Positions 43,555-54,215 of a stretch of DNA of 64,000 bases are shown here, piece by piece (the first letter of the stretch is position 1; each line of letters begins with the position of its first letter). The stretch covers positions 69,951,554 to 70,015,553 of the forward strand of contig OX485803.1 in NCBI GenBank assembly GCA_950295325.1. Reading direction: 5' to 3'. Source of the DNA: Polytrichum commune (Eukaryota > Streptophyta > Polytrichopsida > Polytrichales > Polytrichaceae). A program made the position numbers and the translations under genes. Under the pieces are notes generated by a model. The model saw nothing but the letters and a program-made list of their open reading frames with translations, did not search any database and was not told the DNA's origin.

Positions 43555-44127
43555 CTAGAGTCCCAAAAGAAATCTTGTGTCCATAAGAGTATGGGTTATT
43601 GGCCCGAAAGATTGGCCCACACCACTGCAATGATAAGTGTTATTGATGGACAATACTATATGATCCTCCGAGACTTTACTAACCGTAGTGACTAGTATAT
43701 TTCTGACGCCCTCCTTAAACCGTCCATGAATAGGCATTTTCCTCTTCGCGGGATTCAAAGCAGCAGCAAGGTAATCCACTTCCAACAAGTCCAGAAGTCG
43801 TTCTCTCTGTAATCGACCAAAATTATTCATCTGCTTCCATGTTTTCCATTTATTTTGGTCAATGGTCTTCTTCTGGTCATGTTGAACAAGATAAGGAGGG
43901 ATGGGGTTTAGACACTCTACCATTGCAATATATGTCTTGTTCTTCTTCTTCTTATTGAACGTCCACTCGCCAATAATTTTCAATGTATGCCAAGGGTGCT
44001 TTGCACCTTCTCTGGTGACTAGACATTGATCTGTTGCCATGTCAAACTCTACCTCTGTCAAGCCGCGAATGTGCTTCAAGTCGTTTTTCACAACGTTCCC
44101 GGGCTTATAACATTTTTTGTCCTTCAT
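43555..44127 (-). CDS. Exon of the same unrecognised gene (190 codons)
   Basis: Begins MKDKKCYKPGNVVKNDLKHI. It contains KHPWHTLKIIGEWTFNKKKK, QNKWKTWKQMNNFGRLQRER, LNPAKRKMPIHGRFKEGVRN and HIVLSINNTYHCSGVGQSFG. It has no stop over nearly 600 bp in an AT-rich setting and a convincing amino-acid mix, so it is real coding sequence. I do not recognise the fold. It could be part of a large mobile element's proteins or a host gene. Confidence 0.5.
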   Translation of the reverse strand: MKDKKCYKPGNVVKNDLKHIRGLTEVEFDMATDQCLVTREGAKHPWHTLKIIGEWTFNKKKKNKTYIAMVECLNPIPPYLVQHDQKKTIDQNKWKTWKQMNNFGRLQRERLLDLLEVDYLAAALNPAKRKMPIHGRFKEGVRNILVTTVSKVSEDHIVLSINNTYHCSGVGQSFGPITHTLMDTRFLLGL

Positions 44128-44427
44128 GAGACCGAGGGTCTTCGTGCCTATATACTCACCCCTCTAGAACTCTATGAATATTCGCTCCCACTTAATGTAT
44201 AGTTCATCATTCAACGCAGAGAAAACGTGCTCTATGGTGAAATTGGACTCCTTTCCCACACAAAAGGTCCACATGAAGCACATCAAGAAGTCCTGCAAAA
44301 TAGAAGTCAAAAAATGAATTGTGCATACAACGATATTTCCCCTTCCAAATTAAAGAGGTCATTCTCCGTCCGGTGACGCCTGTGGGTGTCACTGCAACTA
44401 GACTTTTATTGCACAAAGGATAAAAAA

Positions 44428-44625
44428 TATTGGTTGGTTCAAATACATTAGTTGTTTCAAACATATTTGTGGATTCAAACAAATTAGTTGATTCAAACAT
44501 ATTTGTGGATTCAAACAAATCAGTTGATTCAAGCATATTTGTGAATTCAAACAAATCAGTTGATTCAAACATATTTGTTGCTTCAACATAATAGTTGATA
44601 CAAACATATTAGTTGATTCAAAAAG
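44428..44625. repeat. Minisatellite, 30-bp unit made of two 15-bp halves
   Basis: About six copies alternating GATTCAAACATATTTGTG-like and GATTCAAACAAATCAGTT-like halves. It reads as a repeated FESTN peptide on the minus strand, but that is a by-product of the tandem array. Confidence 0.85.
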
Positions 44626-44649
44626 AAGGATTGGAAAATACCTTCCACT

Positions 44650-44989
44650 TCTTGAAAGCTTCTGAGTTGCTTGTTTTCTCTCGCATAGTTTGAGGTGGTC
44701 TTCCTCGTCTAATTCATATCTTCCTAGCATGCTGAATGCACTCCACCCATGATGGAAAGTGCTTTCTATATTCATTATCCAAGTTAAAAACGCCAGAAAA
44801 GAGGAACAAAAGGTCATCATTGCCTTCGAGAGCCCAAACCACATTACATGGCCATTTAGAAAAAAACTCCTTCACCTCTTCGGTGTTGTTAGGATCATTC
44901 ACGTACTTCAGGCATGCTACCAACGTGTGTTGTCTATGGACAATGTGAAATGATTTGTCTTTAACTTTATCACTCACACACAAATTCAC
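44650..44989 (-). CDS. 5'-most exon of the unrecognised gene series
   Basis: From the Met at 44989: MNLCVSDKVKDKSFHIVHRQ, then VACLKYVNDPNNTEEVKEFF, CNVVWALEGNDDLLFLFSGV and HFPSWVECIQHARKI before a stop. Continuing in a neighbouring frame, RRGRPPQTMREKTSNSEAFK leads to a GTATTT donor near 44643. A single-base break near 44714 is therefore likely. No domain recognised. It lies upstream of the exons at 44127, 43459 and 42276 on the same strand. Confidence 0.45.
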
Positions 44990-46064
44990 TTAATTACTCA
45001 CACATACTCAGTCACTTAGCGAATCGGTGATTCAAGATTTTAAGCGCTCGTAAACTTAGAAATTGGAAACTTGGAATGCAAACTCGTAAACTTGGAAGAA
45101 TCGGAAACTCAGAAGTTGGAATGCAATCTGCGGTGACTGTGTGAGTTTGTTGAATTGCTCCACCCTAAACCACAACCTAAAATTAATCCAACGGCGATGA
45201 TGAGAATTGATGGCCCAAAATGAGCTAGGTTGCCAAGGTTCTTTAGTAAGTCGATATTTTGATTGATGACCTCAAGGCTCAAGCCAGCAAGGCAACGGTA
45301 ACTCCAATTATGCATAGTATTAATTTTTTTTCCTAAAAAGTATATGTCTGGTCGGTTGCCCATCATGAGAAATGCCTCTCAATCGGTAATTTGCCATGGA
45401 TACTCCTAAGATAGCTCGTCTAAATGCCGGCATTTTTTTTTTAATCGGTTCATTTTCAAAAACCTTGATTTTTCTTCCGAAACCCCTTCCTAAATATTTC
45501 TATTTCATTAGGAAATTCTCAAAATCAACCGGCTAGCTTGTAACCAACCGCCGGCACTCCCCATTCATTGCTCATAATGCATGGGAAGTCAATCCACTGA
45601 CAAGGGTGAGGAACCAGTAACCCTATAGATCAGAAGAGGAGCGCATCCAACGCTGACATAGTTAGAACTTCACCACGTCCGTGGTTGCTTTACCTTGTGC
45701 TCCCAAGAGATGAATGGCAGCATCTGAAGTTCTATTCTTTTCTCTGCAATTCTCTTGCACCCACTAGTAGTTGAGGAGCTTTTAACCTCTTGTTGCTGTC
45801 GATAGAGAGGGCTTGATGTGGTCTCCGTTATTCTGTTTTGTTCACAGAGCCACATCGAGAATTCCGACGACATATCAAGCTTGAAGGCTCGACGTATAGA
45901 GGTTGGCTGGTCTCCTGCGATGAATATGGACAGTGCGCAAAAGTTGGAGGAAACGGCACTTGTGGGCGCTCAAATTCCTCCAGTTATGCAACTCCAAAAG
46001 CCAGTATGTCGAACTATCTTTCCACTAGTCAAAAACCCCTGCAAGATGTGAAAGTTTTAATGAA
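44990..46064. other. No confidently assigned gene; left flank of the copia element
   Basis: ORFs at 45109-45366 (minus) and 45818-46077 (plus, two frames) have no recognised domain. 45515-45565 (CAACCGGCTAGCTTGTAACC onwards) resembles 59105-59155, a short dispersed repeat. Confidence 0.35.
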
Positions 46065-46069
46065 CTGTC

Positions 46070-46315
46070 TTTTGTAAACGAAACACACAGACTACACAAC
46101 CCATAGACAACTCACAATCTACTCACAGTAACAGTGTATACAAAGTGCATGTATTGCAGGAAAGAAAGGGCACATTACAGAGCTACAGTGCTACAATATA
46201 TAGTCTATCATTCTACTTGTTTAGTGACTGTCAATGTACTAATGTTTTCTAGAAGCTTCTACCATTAACTAATCGCTGTATACTAATTCTAGACTAATAA
46301 CTAACTAATCCAAAA
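46070..46315 (-). repeat. Copia 3' LTR (246 bp)
   Basis: Differs from the right LTR by about two substitutions and one 4-bp gap. Contains a TATA-like element (TATATATTGTAG on the minus strand). Confidence 0.88.
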
Positions 46316-46369
46316 CTCCCACTCATTGACAAGTCACTAACAATGAATTGATAGACCATGTCTCCCACT

Positions 46370-48448
46370 TCAATGCATTGTAGTGAGTGTCAATAGATCT
46401 CGAAGGCGTCGGAATTGATCTGGTGTGAGAGCCTTAGTCATGATGTCAGCAATCTGTTGTTGAGTTGGAAGGTATTGAATATCAATTGTGCGAAGGACCA
46501 CCTGTTCACGAAGAAAATGGAATTTGACATCCACATGTTTAGTTCGCGAGTGGAATTCGGGATTGACAGCGAGTCGCATGGCGCTCTGACTGTCCGTGAA
46601 GATTGTGGTAGGTTTGGTTTGGAGGATGCCAATACTGGCAAGAAGCCTGTGCAACCATATAACCTAGGTAGCAACAGCATAACAAGCGATATATTCACTG
46701 TGGGTGGTACTTGTTGCTACACACGGTTGTTTCTTGGATGCCCAAGAAATAGGGTTTCCATCGAAGAAGATGACATACCCAGATCGAGATCTCCTGTCTT
46801 CAATTGCTGCTGCATAGTCGGCATTTGCGTAAGCTGTTAGGGTGAATGAAGCATGACTGCCTCCGAGTGGAAGGCGGAAATCGGAAGTCCCTCGAAGATA
46901 CTTGAGAATTCGCCGAACTGCATTGCAGTTTGCAGTAGATGGGTGATTTTTGAATTGGGCTGCGTTGTTCACTGCATAGGCTATATCTGGCCGAGTGGTA
47001 AGAGCAGCGAATTGGAGACTGCCTATGATTTGGGCAAAAGGAAAATTGGGTTCCAATGATTCATCAAAATTAGTACTGATTGGCCGAAGATGAGCGCCTG
47101 GCTCAGCAGGTGTAGAGACCGCATGACTGTCATTGAATTTGAACTTCTGCAGCATGGATTTGATGTAGAGTTCCTGGTCGATGTATATAATGCGATTAGG
47201 GCGGTCTCTTTGAAGATGAATACCCACGTAGAGTTCACGATCCATTGTGACCTTAGTGATGAAGACGTCTTTCATGAAGGTGAGGACAGAATCCAGTTGA
47301 GCAGGGCAGTTTGAGATCATTAAGCCATCATCGACGAAGAGCATAATGATAAGACGTCGTCCAGCATGGTTAGAAAAGTACACACAGCTATCTGCTGGGG
47401 ATTGTGTGAGTTTGAAAGCTTTGAGAAAAGCATCAAGTCTCTGATTCCACTCCCGATTTGCTTGTCGAAGGCCATAGAGTGCTTTCTTCAAGAAACAGAC
47501 CAAATGTTTCTGTAGGAGGTCAACGTAGCCAGGTACCTGGTGCATGTATAATTCAGTGTGAAGTAGAGCATTGAGGAAGGCGGTAGTAATGTCAAATTGA
47601 CGTAGTTCCATCTGAGTGGTTGCTGCCACTGCGAGTGCTAGACGAATACTTTCATACTTCACTGTGGGGGAAAAGGTTTCGTGAAAATCTGTTCCAGGAG
47701 TTTGACTGTAACCTTTAGCCACAAGTCTGGCTTTGAAACGGTCTAAACTACCATCAGGCTTTGTCTTGTATGCATACACCCATTTGCATTTGATAGGTTG
47801 TCGCCCTGGAGGGAGGGGGCGAAGTTCCCATGTGTCGTTTGCAATCAGAGCATCAAACTCTGCATCCATTGCTGCTTTCCACTCCTTAGCATGAAGAGAA
47901 TTGATAGCTTCTTCGTATGTTTTTGGTACAGGGAGTAATGTACCTGCCATTGCTGTGAAGCTGTAGTGCCAATCTCCATATCTATTTGGTGGATTGATAG
48001 GTCTAGGACCAAGAGTGTCAGACTGAGTAGTGGAATTTTCAGGTATAGGGGGAACTGATTGTGGAGAAGTATCAGAGTGAGAATCTGTTGAATCTGTAGA
48101 ATGTTGATTTGTAGGAGAATCAGCATTTGGTAGAATGACAGGATGAATGGGAATTTCCACAATAAGCTGTGGATCTGATTGTGCTGTTGAATTAGTGGAT
48201 GGTGAGGTAGAAGAAGTAGAGGTAGTATTTGGAAGAGTAATATTTGGTGAAGCTGAAGAAGCAGAAGATGAAGGGGGAGGGATATTTGGAAGATGAGGAG
48301 GAGAATGAATGTTAGGAATGAGAACCTGAGAAGGAGAAGAAGTAGTGAGAGGAGGAACTGTGGAAGATTTCAGGATCTGTAAGAATGCTTTTTCATCAAA
48401 CACTAAGTCCCTGGTGGTAACGACTTGTTGCTTTGTCGAATCCCACAC
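46370..48448 (-). pseudogene. Copia reverse transcriptase and RNase H, interrupted
   Basis: Minus strand from 48448. A long Ser/Thr/Pro-rich linker is followed by the copia RT start (WKAAMDAEFDALIANDTWEL), KARLVAKGYSQTPGTDFHET, the catalytic LFVDDGL (FVDD in place of YVDD), then the RNase H region. RNase H motifs are SRSGYVIFFDGNPISWASKK and TTHSEYIACYA, followed by a TAG at 46664-46666. The same frame then continues with IFTDSQSAMRLAVNPEFHSR and HVDVKFHFLREQV to the end at 46370. One stop thus separates the RNase H halves. Confidence 0.9.
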
Positions 48449-49015
48449 TCTATATCCCTTACTCTCTTCGGAATAGCCAAGAAAGATTCCACGATGACTC
48501 TTGGCATCGAGTTTCTTTCGGAGTGGAGCAGGGATGTAGACATATACTAGACAGCCGAAGGGTCGAAGATGGGATAAAGACGGCTTAATACCTGTGTAGA
48601 GCTCGAATGGCGTATGCTGTCCATGAACCCTTGAGCAAGTTCGATTAAGGGTTTAAACAATGTAGACAACCGCTTCTGCCCAGAAAGCCATCGAAAGTTG
48701 AGAATGATATAAAGAGCTTCGGACCCCTTCCATAATTGTTCAATTAGCTCTTTCAACAACAACATTCTGTTCAGGTGTATAGCTGGTGGTAAGTTCTCTG
48801 CGGATGTTCTGTTCGGAGAGATAATTCAAGAATGCGATGCTGCTGAACTCACCGCCACGATCGGTCCGGAGTGTTTGAATTGTCCGACCTGTGTCGCGCA
48901 ATATAGTTTTGAACACCTGTTGAAAGTAGGTTAAAGCTTCAGATTTCCGAGTAATGCAGAAAACGAATCTGTAGCCCGTAGAATCATCCTGATAGAGGAC
49001 AAAGTAGAGATCCAC
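48449..49015 (-). pseudogene. Copia integrase core, with two in-frame stops
   Basis: LYFVLYQDDSTGYRFVFCIT and TLRTDRGGEFSS carry the second and third elements of the D,D-E integrase core, with the Glu in SYTPEQNVVVERAN. TGA at 48740-48742 and TAA at 48653-48655 interrupt the frame before it resumes and leads into the RT ORF. It is shifted by one base from the Gag-protease frame. Confidence 0.88.
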
Positions 49016-50873
49016 CTTTAGAGGGTGTACTCATGGGACCACAGATGTTGCCATGTATGAGATCTCCAGGGTGAGAAGCATAGGTGCGAAAATGAGTTTC
49101 CGGGAAAGATTGTCTCTTCATCTTTCCAAATTGGCAGGCAGGGCATAATTCTGATGGTGCTTGAGTTGTCAGGTGAAGACCTGTGACAGCACCATTGGTA
49201 GCCATTTTCTTGATCATATCAAAATGGAGATGCCCAAGACGATGATGCCAGAGTTGAAGGGTCTGATATTCTTCCTTAACCGGTATGTTGCCATACGCTG
49301 CAGTGTAAAGACCTTGGACCGGTGGCAGAATGACAGTGAAATCAAGAATGTACATATCTTGAATAAGACGGCCAGTAAAGAGGACTTCATTGTTCTTGAC
49401 AAAATGACAGTGGGTTTGTGTGCCAATGAAGTGTATGGAATGTTTAGTGGCCATGAGAGTAGTGGAAAAAAGATTGCACTGAAGACCAGGAACGTATAAG
49501 ACGTTTTCAAGAAGGATAATTTCAGCCTTATGGGGTAGTTGAACAAGTAGTTTGATAGTGCCTGTTCCAGCCACATAGCATTGATGGCCAGCTATGGCAG
49601 TGATAGGCCATGAGGTTTCAGAGGGAAGTGGTGTATAGGAGGAAAACCACTGGAAATTGTGAGACATGTGTTTGTTAGCACCGCTATCTGCTATCCAAGA
49701 ATTTTGAATATCCAAAGATGAAATATTAGAAGTCATGTAAGCTTTGGTAAGAGCATCAGGTGTAGAAGAGGATTCAGAAGAGAGTTGAGAGAATTCGGGA
49801 TCTGTGAAGTGAACATCAGAGGGAGGATCTTCAAGATCCAAAGCAGAAAGATGAGATGAGAAGTGTGTGAAATCATCAGGAGAAGATATTTGAGGCATGG
49901 GAAAGGCCTCTGCAAGACTTGCTCTAGTTGGACGATTTTGGTCTCTTTCTGGACATTCTTGCCACCAATGTCCGATGCGACCACAACAATTGCATCGAGT
50001 TCGGGACTTGAGATTTCGAAGTTCCAGAGCACGATTGGAAGTGTGTGTGGAACCTGAAGAGGGAAAATATGGAGTCTGACGATCCCCGTAAGATGTGCGG
50101 GGAACTAAGTTTTGTGGTCGAGAGATATGCTGAGGGCCGGTGGATTGATAACCACGACCAGGAGTGCGTGAATGAACAGATGAGTTAGAGCTCCCACTGT
50201 TTGAGAGGCGCATGTGAGGAGCAGAGATGTTGGGATGTGCAGAGTAGGACCTGTTAGAGTAATAAGCCTTTGTGTCAGGAGTGACATGTGCTGTAATACG
50301 GTGTTTCAATCTAGCTTCCTCTTTGTAGAGGCGTTGTTGTAAATTTGGAAAAGTACGATCCTCTTCAGGGGTACTGTCCCAAGCAGTAAGGAAAGAATCA
50401 AAGCCCTCAGGTAAGGTGCTTGTTAATTTGGAGATTAGAGAATCCTCAGTGAATGTCTCATCGCCAATGTCGACGAGTTCACTGAGTATCAGCTGAAGTT
50501 CCCCGATATAGTCAGCAAGGGACTGTTCGGGTTGAATTTTTGCGTTAAAGAAACGCCGCTGGAGTTCGTGCACATCAGCACTGGACTTGTGCTCATAAAT
50601 GGAGAGAAGAGTGGTCCAAATCTCATGAGAGGTGGTACATTGTAGAAGCGGTGTTAGAACACGACGTTCTACAGAATTGCAAAGAAGAGTGAAAGCTGAG
50701 TACTCTCGAGCTTGCCAATCTTCTTTGTCAATGGCATCTTCAAGAGTTTCAGTACCATTGACAATGGTATGAATCTTCTTGTATTGTAGTAATGACCGCA
50801 TTTGCCATTTCCAGATGTGAAATTCATCACCATTGAACCTAGCAATACCGCTAAGTTCTTTGTCAAGGGACAT
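48984..50873 (-). CDS. Copia Gag, protease and pre-integrase region
   Basis: 629 codons. Gag (FNGDEFHIWKWQMRSLLQYK, residues 14-33) leads to a long UBN2-type Gag domain and the CCHC knuckle CNCCGRIGHWWQECPE (about 292-307). The aspartic protease site is SWIADSGANKHMS (about 393-405). The GAG-pre-integrase zinc-binding region has LWHHRLGHLHFD and CPACQFGKMKRQSFPETHF. The ORF ends shortly after ICGPMSTPSKGG, where a one-base frame change (about 49010) leads to the integrase frame. This is the longest intact ORF in the window. Confidence 0.92.
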   Translation of the reverse strand: MSLDKELSGIARFNGDEFHIWKWQMRSLLQYKKIHTIVNGTETLEDAIDKEDWQAREYSAFTLLCNSVERRVLTPLLQCTTSHEIWTTLLSIYEHKSSADVHELQRRFFNAKIQPEQSLADYIGELQLILSELVDIGDETFTEDSLISKLTSTLPEGFDSFLTAWDSTPEEDRTFPNLQQRLYKEEARLKHRITAHVTPDTKAYYSNRSYSAHPNISAPHMRLSNSGSSNSSVHSRTPGRGYQSTGPQHISRPQNLVPRTSYGDRQTPYFPSSGSTHTSNRALELRNLKSRTRCNCCGRIGHWWQECPERDQNRPTRASLAEAFPMPQISSPDDFTHFSSHLSALDLEDPPSDVHFTDPEFSQLSSESSSTPDALTKAYMTSNISSLDIQNSWIADSGANKHMSHNFQWFSSYTPLPSETSWPITAIAGHQCYVAGTGTIKLLVQLPHKAEIILLENVLYVPGLQCNLFSTTLMATKHSIHFIGTQTHCHFVKNNEVLFTGRLIQDMYILDFTVILPPVQGLYTAAYGNIPVKEEYQTLQLWHHRLGHLHFDMIKKMATNGAVTGLHLTTQAPSELCPACQFGKMKRQSFPETHFRTYASHPGDLIHGNICGPMSTPSKGGSLLCPLSG

Positions 50874-51120
50874 TTTGAAGAAATCAAGATTCCAAGAAGA
50901 TCAAGAAAATCAAGAAAAAGGTGTCAGCAAGAAACGTTGAAGTTATTAAGAATGGTGGCAGAGCGAGAATAGCAAGAATAAAGATGATCAGTAAGAAGAA
51001 GTTAGCGAAAGTGAATAGCAAGTTTTTCGACCATATGAGCAATATGACGAGATGAGCGGTGTCAGACAGACAGAGTGAACTGTAGTGGCAGAGGAAATTG
51101 CACGAGAAAGGCCCATAACC

Positions 51121-51370
51121 TTTTGTAAACGAAACACACAGACTACACAACCCATAGACAACTCACTGTCAATCTACTCACAGTAACAGTGTATACAAAG
51201 TGCATGTATTGCAGGAAAGAAAGGGCACATTACAGAGCTACAACGCTACAATATATAGTCTATCATTCTACTTGTTTAGTGACTGTCAATGTACTAATGT
51301 TTTCTAGAAGCTTCTACCATTAACTAATCGCTGTATACTAATTCTAGACTAATAACTAACTAATCCAAAA
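51121..51370 (-). repeat. Copia 5' LTR (250 bp)
   Basis: Upstream LTR of the minus-strand element. It carries CACTGTCAATC where the left LTR has CACAATC. The primer-binding site expected next to it (about 51090-51120) was not confidently matched to a tRNA. Confidence 0.88.
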
Positions 51371-51787
51371 CTGTCTGCTTAGGAACTACTAGTGGCTACA
51401 TATACAAGTCCTGATGTTGAGGCTGCATCCTTGTAGGACTAAAAATTCTAAGGTTTTTTTATTAACTGTTCTTCGAAGTGAATCAAATACCTTTGGTCTG
51501 GAAGGTTACCCCTGCTTTAGAACATTGTTTCCAGGTAGTTCGTTACTTTTCTAATTCAGACAGAAAATGGTCTCAATAGATTCCTCTCAATGAGAGCCTC
51601 TTTCCAAGCATGTTGCTTCCTCTTTGTGAAATGACAAATCATCATTCATTAGAAGCATTAGAAGCATCACAAGCATTCAACAGAAATAGGGGATAGTTGT
51701 CACCTCAGAAACTTATTCTTTCAGCATGTTACGTCTGCTCTACGCAATTGGCATCTTAATACCACATCACTCACTAACCGAATTTAT

Positions 51788-52391
51788 TTGAATGTGGAAC
51801 AGGAGGTGGATTCAACCATGGAATTCATATCGTCAATGCAAGCAGCTGGATCAAGTGATCAGGCCCTGGCGATCATTTCGGCCATGGTGCTTGCCATCAC
51901 GTTTCCTGGAGGAAGCTATCGTGAGCAATCACAAGATATCATGGCGACTAAGAGATTCACTTCGGAGATCATCCTCTGCATTTTCCTGCCCATTGATAAG
52001 TCTGTTCATGGGTGTGATGGTCATAATCAGGTCGCAGTCCATTGTAAGTCCATTGTTTACAAACATTGCCGTGTATAATGATACTTCGGGCCAAGGTAAC
52101 GATTTCAACAACAACAATATTATGAATGACCAGAATCCGGGGTTTCTACGGGAGGAAATCATGCTACGGAAGTGGTATGTCTTAGTGAGTTCTCTGCTGA
52201 TCCTCGTCTCCACAGTCCTTCTGGTCATCGGAGAAGTGTTGGATCTCGTGGCCATCTCCTGCGGGCGACCCGACTCGTTAGATGAACTTTGGTTTGTCCT
52301 TATCACGTATCCTATCTACACTGTTCTGGGTGTTGCTTTCCTCTTATGGATCACCAGATGCACAGCAAAGAAGAAGCCTGCAAGTGTTTGA
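51788..52391 (+). pseudogene. PGG-like multi-pass membrane protein, C-terminal part, one frame break
   Basis: One frame reads SSDQALAIISAMVLAITFPG then GSYREQSQDIMATKRF, resembling the PGG domain that ends many plant ankyrin membrane proteins. Near 51985-51995 the coding sense moves by one base to ISLFMGVMVIIRSQSIVSPL, then WYVLVSSLLILVSTVLLVIG and LITYPIYTVLGVAFLLWITR, three hydrophobic helices, with a stop at 52391. No ankyrin repeats are visible upstream. The copia insertion lies 0.4 kb away and may have separated them. The family call is by pattern only. Confidence 0.45.
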
Positions 52392-52722
52392 GCAAATTGG
52401 ACCATGCCATATTGCAGGGACAATTGGGTAGCTTTCCTTCTTTCCTATGAAGACAACGGAAAACACAAACTTAAATTTCACAGCGATGCATGTTGAAACT
52501 AGAAGTCCAATGGGACCATTATGTTTTACAGTACCATGCCGCCCAATTAAGTCCTACCAATGTAAGGATTTACTCCAAATCTTTTTTGATAGTAATTGCT
52601 TTGTGCGCTGTACATGTCCATTTTGCGCGAATCCTGCATGCAGGTTCTCATAAGCAACAACTACGAATACCACACTGAGCTGGAATTACAAATGGAAATA
52701 TTTGTACTGATTGGAGATGTAA

Positions 52723-53503
52723 TTACAAATGGAGAAATTCGTACTGATTGGAAGGGATGTTAACTGTGCTCACATACTTGCAGAAAATGGAGATGGGCTC
52801 AATTTCCTGTCTATGTAATTGCATCTTGACCATCAGATATCTGCAAAGCCGACGCATGAGCTGAATATGTTGATCCACAATGGCAACACACCTTTCCCCA
52901 ACCCATCCCCCAAGGTCGCAGTGCAATAGAGTATTGTTACTGCAGACTTCAGTCTGATACTCGTTCAACCCGAACTCAACCCCGGGAAGGTCTCCGGTAA
53001 CCTCCCACTGTGATGTGAGAGAGTCGAAGACTTCAGTTTTCCTGGAGAGATTGACCTGATATCCTTCATTCCTCAATCCCGCACTGCCGGCAACGATAAC
53101 TCAGTAGGAAGTCCCCCTGGTATCGACCAACACGTGCAAGAGCACCGGGTTTCGTGGGAAAGTGAGAGGTGGCAAAACCCTTGCATGTCGTGTCATAGGG
53201 TTACAAACGACCAGCACTTCATTTTGGGGAGATTTGGAGACACTGGATACGAAAAGAAGCCCGCCCCCTGCAGAGACGAGCAAAAGTGGATCTGGATGTG
53301 GAAGGAACCCCACAAGAGTCGGCAATGGCGTCCATTTCCTCAGAATTGTATCAAACCCTGACCATTGAAGAGTCTGAAGACCTCCGTCTTCACGATGCAA
53401 ATACAACGAAGTTAAGGAGCATTGACACGTGGAACTCTCCGTCAGCTTCTTCATTCCTTTTGACATCACTTTCAGTCGGAATATCTCCTCAGGCTCGAGC
53501 TTC
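52723..53503 (-). pseudogene. F-box/kelch-like protein, second exon, one in-frame stop
   Basis: The exon starts after a TTTTTTCAG acceptor at 53504 with KLEPEEIFRLKVMSKGMKKL, which fits the second half of an F-box. Kelch/F-box-associated repeat pieces follow: ILRKWTPLPTL, LLLVSAGGGLLFVSS, VLVVCNPMTRHARVLPPL. After a TGA at 53101-53103, the same frame resumes with VIVAGSAGLRNEG and TEVFDSLTSQWEVTGDLPGV, ending at 52723. Such proteins are substrate receptors of SCF ubiquitin ligases. The stop may be real or an error. The first half of the F-box must lie upstream. Confidence 0.65.
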
Positions 53504-53526
53504 CTGAAAAAATGAGGGTTCATACT

Positions 53527-53874
53527 TTATTGTTTGAACATGCCATACAAAGTCATTTGCAGTGAATGCATGAAATTTTTACACTTGACATTCAATGTCA
53601 GTTTGTTGACGTTTTGTTGAAACTTCTCAAACGATCGTCGTAGTTCATCATACATCTGTCCAACTTCTGTTTGAACACCGGAGCAAAGCAATTGGTCGTC
53701 GATGTTAAGGACAATGTTGTGTAGAGCTTCAAAGCCTTTGAAGTCGGTGGCATTTTCAGATTCAACAAATGTTTCGATAGGCTGGATTTTGGTCAAGCAG
53801 GTTGCCTCACGTTTCATCCGTTTGCAATTCATCGAATCAAAAGGTCTAAAAAGCGATATGAGTAAAGTACGCAC
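53527..53874 (-). CDS. Unrecognised ORF upstream of the F-box exon
   Basis: 115 codons on the same strand as the F-box exon, containing FEALHNIVLNIDDQLLCSGV and MYDELRRSFEKFQQNVNKLT. It is helical-looking and stops just before the acceptor at 53504. It could be an upstream exon of that gene or a separate small protein. I do not recognise it. Confidence 0.35.
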   Translation of the reverse strand: MRTLLISLFRPFDSMNCKRMKREATCLTKIQPIETFVESENATDFKGFEALHNIVLNIDDQLLCSGVQTEVGQMYDELRRSFEKFQQNVNKLTLNVKCKNFMHSLQMTLYGMFKQ

Positions 53875-53906
53875 CTACCAACTAAGTGCGCACCAACGGC
53901 TCTGGT

Positions 53907-54215
53907 TCAAAGTGCGTACTTAAGCGGGAGATTACTGTAATATTCGGTCTCGGGACATGGACTTTGCGTGGGTGAAGAGGTTGTGCACAGTGCGAAACGG
54001 TTGTTTGCTACATAAGGGACAAACAGTGTTACTGCTGGGTGCAACGACATGGTTTGCCCAATTTGGATACTCGTTAAACCGTTTAACGAACCTTCTCCAA
54101 CTTCTGCTATGGTTGTTCCTTGTCTGGCTCCTGTGGGGAGGAAGTTTCCACTAGATTGTCCTCTTGTATCCGAAAATTCCATGTCTTCTTTGAAGCCGAC
54201 TCGATCACCAGACAA
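53907..54215 (-). CDS. Unrecognised small ORF
   Basis: 102 codons from MSGDRVGFKEDMEFSDTRGQ. Contains TTIAEVGEGSLNGLTSIQIG. Same strand as its neighbours, plausible composition, no domain. It may be an exon of the surrounding minus-strand gene. Confidence 0.3.
   Translation of the reverse strand: MSGDRVGFKEDMEFSDTRGQSSGNFLPTGARQGTTIAEVGEGSLNGLTSIQIGQTMSLHPAVTLFVPYVANNRFALCTTSSPTQSPCPETEYYSNLPLKYAL

Larger units (their letters stand above)
46070..51370 (-). mobile_element. Ty1/copia LTR retrotransposon, full-length, minus strand
   Basis: Two nearly identical LTRs flank a gag-pol region read right to left in copia order: Gag, protease, integrase, reverse transcriptase, RNase H. The flanks share CTGTC (46065-46069 and 51371-51375), a 5-bp target duplication whose exact phase is ambiguous because ACTGTCT occurs on both sides. 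A purine-rich tract (AATGAGTGGGAG on the minus strand) adjoins the left LTR. Coding frames are broken by at least one frameshift and three stops. Confidence 0.93.

Noticed and set aside
44207-44844. ORFs with FESTNMFESTN or ICLNQLICLN peptide repeats
   Set aside because: They arise from the 30-bp tandem repeat at 44428-44625.
46415-47314. Plus-strand ORFs opposite the copia RT region
   Set aside because: They are shadows of the minus-strand reverse transcriptase.
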